Below, piece by piece: positions 25,201 through 31,200 of a stretch of 64,000 nt of DNA. Where the stretch lies: positions 2,707,896-2,771,895 of the forward strand of contig NW_017804020.1 of NCBI RefSeq assembly GCF_001625305.1, in the 5' to 3' direction. The stretch is from Branchiostoma belcheri. Lineage: Eukaryota; Chordata; Leptocardii; Amphioxiformes; Branchiostomatidae. The translations under genes and the position numbers were made by a program. Position 1 is the stretch's first letter. Each line of letters opens with the position of its first letter. The notes beneath the pieces were generated by a model. It saw only the letters and a list, made by a program, of their open reading frames with translations, did not search any database and had not been told where the DNA came from.

Positions 25201-28200
25201 GTGCTGTAACTGTTATTATAATGGCATATATGAGAGAATTACTAAACACCTAATACCACTGTAATTAGACTTTATATCTTATTGCTCTAGATCAATTGTC
25301 ATTGCCTCACAATATGTTGTTTTATCTAATGTTAAAAGGGGAAATGTGTACAATATCATCTACATTGTAAGCAGCAATATTCTGTCAAATGATGGAAAGA
25401 CAGACGCTGGCTAGAACACTGGGATACTGTTACTGTACAGAATCTGAGAGCAGGTCTTCATAACTGTGACAGTCAGCATTTCACTTGACACATGAACACA
25501 CACATATCTGCTGTTAGAGCTGATTATTGTTACACTCACGACACTTGCAAAGTGATCAGCACCATATCAATAGACATGCACAAGGCAAGACTTACATCAT
25601 CAAAAGCTCGGAATGCAAACTCCAAGCCCTTTCCAAAGTCAGACATGTTTCCATCCCCGATCTCCAACACAGCAACTTCCAGAACCTTCAGGACAAACAA
25701 ACACACAACATGCAGGACACACATGCATGGAGGACCACAACAAACAAAATGTCTTCTCCTGTAATACATGAGGAGCAAGATGGTCTTGTGGTAAATAGGT
25801 TGTTGACTCAGAATCTGAAAGTTCTTAGTTGAAATCCCAAGAGGTCCTGGGTTCCAGTCCTGCCAAGTTGCCAACCTTGTGCTCTTGGGAAAGGCTTTCT
25901 TCACTTAGCTCAGGTGAAAATGAGTATGTCAGAATGATCATTATCATGATCGTGGGCAATAAAAGGTAAACCAAATCCCTGGAAGGTCTCAATGCTGTGG
26001 ACCTAGGAGAAGACATTTGTTTTGCTCTGGGTAACTGTTGTTGATAATTCTACAATTGTTAATAATGAGGGTTAGAATGAGGTTTGTTAGAATTGGACAA
26101 TTTTGGAAAACTGTTAAGAATTTTAACAAAGGATATATATTTCCTGTTATACATCAAGTTAGATAGACAAGAATCAATCACAGATGAAAGAAAAGAAAAA
26201 AAAAAGTTGCATACTTTTTGGAATTGTTTGAAACCAAATTCAAGGCCAGCACTCCAATTATGTCGATCAGTGGCTTGAATCAGTTTTAAACCATCAATGA
26301 AGATCTAGGAAAATTGTCAGGAGGAAGCATTATGGAAACAAGAAAGAACAGAAAGCATAGAATGAGAGAATGCAAATAAAAGGTGTAATAGAGCATACAG
26401 ATATGCTGAACAGGTTTTTTCAAAATGATAGTTTGTATGCGTCAACTGAGTTGCTAAGACTGCATGGTATGATTTCTGGCTGAAAAAAATTATTGGACGT
26501 ACTTATTAAAAAAAAAAACTTTTGCCAAACTTTACAAGAATACCTCAGGAACATTTCACAATAGGTCATACAACAGTCAGCCTCACTGAAATAAAAGTAC
26601 AGCAGATACAGTAACTGTTTTAGATGGTATTTTGCATACTAAAGTAGTATATCATGCAGAATAGTCGCCAAAATTACAATCAAAGTGGAAAATGTTGACT
26701 ACTGGTAACACTTTTCACTTAGTTTCTGTCCAACTTAAATTCTTATTTCCAGATCTAGATGGGCTTTAAGTAAATTACACAACAAAACAGGCTTTAAGTA
26801 AATTATGCACATACCTTTTTGTTGCGCACATTGGCCTGGACAAAGGTGTCAAAGCAGCTGACATAATGTGCCTCGGTATTGAACTGGTGGGAATACAAAT
26901 GGGTATCAATGAGCTGATGCACAAAAAGAAGAAGCATCATTGTATGATCATTAAAGAACACTTGTATACAAAAGAATATTCCAATGAAGTTGTATTAGAT
27001 TACAACCTTGAGGAAAAGAGTTTAAACATGATATATTTTGCTTAACAAGAGAAATCATTGTGGATGTGTGTTTAAATGTGTTGATACTAACCCATGCCAT
27101 GTTGACAAAGTCATTTTCCCCCAGTGTCTTGAGTAGTTCCTGTACGGACCTCTTGATGAGTGTGAGTGTCAGGCCATGAACACTGCCACTACTGCACAAC
27201 AGAAAACAGCAAACAATGCCATACAAACATTGAGTAATATACACAATGTATATATATACTAATAAAAAAAATACTCATTTTACACAACCAAGCGTTTTAT
27301 TCAGCTGATGTTTTGGTGACTGCCTGTTACCTTCTTCAGGGCAATTCTGACTGGCTCACATTGCACTCCTGTACATTTGGGGCTGCATTGCAGATACCAA
27401 TCCATTACTGTATGTGTACAAGGTAAGTTATTAACAATATTTTGCATTTGGGAACAACTCCTATGCCGTGCAATGTGAGCCAGTCAGAATTGCCCTGAGG
27501 AAGGTGACAGATGGTCATCAAAACTTTGGCTGGTTTGCATTCAAGGGTCTTTTTATTCAGTGACATACCAATCTGATAAAACTATTCACAGAAATATTAG
27601 AGTATGTTTTACATAAATCAGTTGAAATCTTAATCTTAGTCTGCTCAATAGAGATGAAATCATTACAGACAAGCAAAACTTGCTCAACTAGACTTTGAGA
27701 TTGTACTTCAAATGTGTCCATCTCACCATACAATGTCATCATCAAACCAGGCTGTTTTGACATGTTCTTTACGCATTTATGCTTCAGCATCATAAACTGG
27801 CTTGTAACAGGCAAAAGAGGCGGCTAACATCAAAAGACCGGTACAAAACCGTGACTATATCTTCCATGTTGCATTGATCTATCTCTGGTGTAATGCGATC
27901 TCAGGGCACATACTGTCACAAGAGGTCGACCATTCAAAGCTGAATGAACCAATACAAACTGGGAAGTCAATATACATCTTTGATTTTAGTGTTCAGATAT
28001 GATTGTATGTGCCCATTGACAAGAAGGGCTGTTTTTATACCATGATTGTGCAAGGAAATCATGTGTTACAGCTACTTTTGTTAAACTGATGAGTGCCCAA
28101 AACTCATACTTTACTCCATAATCTTCTTGTAAATTTCTGCCTAGTACCATGCATATTGTATCTAACTTGAGCCTTGTACATGTAGGTTGAATATCATACT

Positions 28201-31200
28201 AACTAGATACCAGTATGCTAGCCTGACTATGGTCATACTCACTTGTCAATTAGGATCATCATATCTTTTGCAGAGCTGGCACCTTGAATGTACCTGTCAT
28301 TTGGGGGAAAACAAAAATTAAAAGATTTAGGACACATTGTATATCATTTTGTTTGCTTCATAAAGTACATTTAAGCACTGGAATTCATTTACATTCTGTT
28401 ACGCTCTCCTATTTTGTAGACCTATGAAATTCATGTTGATCATGGCCTAGTTTATGCCACTCAGGGCTACAAAATAGATTAAAAATCCATTTGTTTCACT
28501 TGCACATGGCGCAAGGGGAAGGTATTACTGACAGTATGTCGTAACACGTGTCATAAAATCAATTTCCTGGCACCACATATCAATCATAAAATCTGACTGC
28601 TTTTCATCTAAGTGGAAAAGTTCTTCAATATATGTCAAGATTACACGTATGAAAAAGGTCTTGCAGATTAACCCAGTCAGATGACCCCTTTTTGTGAGGT
28701 ATGATCCAATCAGGAGCTGTCTTTATCACACAAATTGATTCCTTTCCATTAAATCAGCTACATCAAAGGAAGGGTTCCATTTCAAGGTTACACAAACATA
28801 AGGATAAAAGACTCCACAGTAACCCAGGGACCAACCCAATTTGATTTGCGATTCTGAGGCTTTATTATCTGTGAAGAGAATAGTGAGTCTGCAAAATGCC
28901 ATTTTGTCAGCACAAAGAAGATTAAAAGCAAAATTTGATGCATTTAGGAATGCGTAACTTGATTGAACGAACAATTCGTGAATGGAGAAGACTCAAGGAC
29001 TTTGTGCATCATCCAGGAAAGAGAACTAGGCTGTTGGTTTGACTTTCCCTACAAAGAAATTTCCAATAGTACATGTATTTACTTAATATTTAATTGTTTG
29101 CCTCCACAGAAGGAAACACATTGGTTTGCTGTTTCTTCTTCTTCTTCCATTCCAAACAAATAAGGTCAATGACCTGGACCAGACAGCTGGTAACTTGATG
29201 TAGCAGACATCCTGTGGTGTTGGATTACATTATGTAGCAAGTGGCAGGACAGAGACTTAGAGGGGCTGGTCACAATACATGTGCTTGGGTAAGAATAAAC
29301 AGCGCAGTCATTTGTTTGGCTAGATCCTGACTGGAAGGTTAACATTATACATTTGCTCTGCAAATGTTGTCTTTCCCATTTTCATATGTTATTCCTATTT
29401 CTGTTATGATAGAAAATGTCCCAACTCACCACGGCCTTCTCCTGACATCAAACAGGTCTACTGTCCCTGGACTCTCCCACTGGAATGCTACATAACATAC
29501 AACAGAAGAATAAGTACGAATGCTAATAGTCATTCTGAACAAAAAACTTTCCTTGCAGTGGAGTTGACTATGCAAGAATGCAAACAGAGACAGCAGACTT
29601 CATCCCTTAGATGGTAAGCACCTTCGGGTGGAACCTACAGAAACTGCATTACAGAAACAAAGACAGACACACAGACAATGCTGAACAATTCTTCACTTCC
29701 CTAGACTGAAGTTAAGATGTCAAAGTTAAGATACAATTTGCACAACCATTGGCAAGAACCTTACAGGCTGGGAAATATGGGCCATAGCATGGAAAATTAA
29801 ATTTACTGTATCCTTTTAATCATCAACCCTCCAGAGTTGACTACAACTCCCACACTGCCCATATAGAGATGCACAGTCAGACATTAAGTGCTTATTGGGA
29901 AGTGGCAATGCCCTTACATGACTCCAGTCATCTTGCCTGTTTTGCCTGACAAGAATGCAGATTCTTCTATCCTGACGTTTTTGCATGATGTACTCACTGA
30001 CAAGTGGTACCCAGTGGATCCTGATATCACTGTGTGTATCTGACATTTCCCATGCCACAGACTCCAGATTTGTCTTGATTGCCAAAATGACTGATGAAGC
30101 AATTTCTACCTTGTATTTGGTTCCCACTCAGGTATTCCAATAAATAAAGTGAAATCTTCTGTCTGCGGCATGAAAATGTCAGAAATAAATCATTTAACTT
30201 TAATTGCTCCTCCCGCGATACACAGTGTCTTCCTCAGTCGCATCTTAAGCTGCGCTATTGGGACTGTCTCAGTCTCTAAGAAATTGTGCATTAGGGAAGT
30301 TCTACCCTTTGGGACAGCTCACAAAAGCTTTTAAAAAGACCCATCATTAATTCTGTCACCCACTTTTGTGAGTCACTGTCTGGTGTCTTTGTTCTGTTTG
30401 AGTTGGGCATCGTTTAAAATAGAAACTGATTTTTCAAATCCTGTCAACTGGGTTTACCACTTTTTTATTCCACTCACTCGTGGAAGCAACAAGACATGAA
30501 ACTTCAATTTGTCTTTCTCTGTGTCTCTACTGTAATGGTTTCTTCTTTGTAATCTTATAGCAACCAAACAAACTATGCTTCCTTGAAGGCATCCAATGTA
30601 ATTTCAGGAAGGTAAAACCAAAAATATTCTGGATGATGAAATCTGTCTGATATTGACATTTAATGCCATGTCTTAGCACCAAAACAAGCTATGTGAGGTA
30701 TCTCTTTATTTTTGGGACACCGCCCATAAATAGCTAGAACCAGCCTATTATTCAAAAGAAGCAACCATTTTCCTTTAGCGATATAGCATTTTTGCTCACA
30801 GATGTCTGAGTATGCTATGGGATAAGATTAATTCAACTTACTACATTGAAAGAATGACCAAAAAAATAAAGTTTTGTTGCCCTGAAATAGCATTGGATGT
30901 GTTTAAACTCTTGGAAAGCCCAAATGTTATTCCAGCCATAGTTTCAGCACCAAGGAGAGGTCCCGTAAACATAAGAAATAGTTGCTCGGCACATATTTTG
31001 CTTAAAAATTGACTTTGAAAATGCAGTTTCAGCACTCTGGAATGGCATTGGATGCCTTTAAGGATATCATTTCAACAACTGCAACAACTATACACGTACC
31101 ATGCAACATCAAGTCCAAAACATACCCAACAGGATATCAGAAGATTTTTTGAAGAAAATGCCTATCCATCCACATGTTTTGGTTGCTATCAGTATAATGT

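Noticed and set aside
25527-25832. Plus-strand ORFs over the exon at 25596-25685
   Set aside because: They are antisense shadows of a real minus-strand VWA exon and a SINE.
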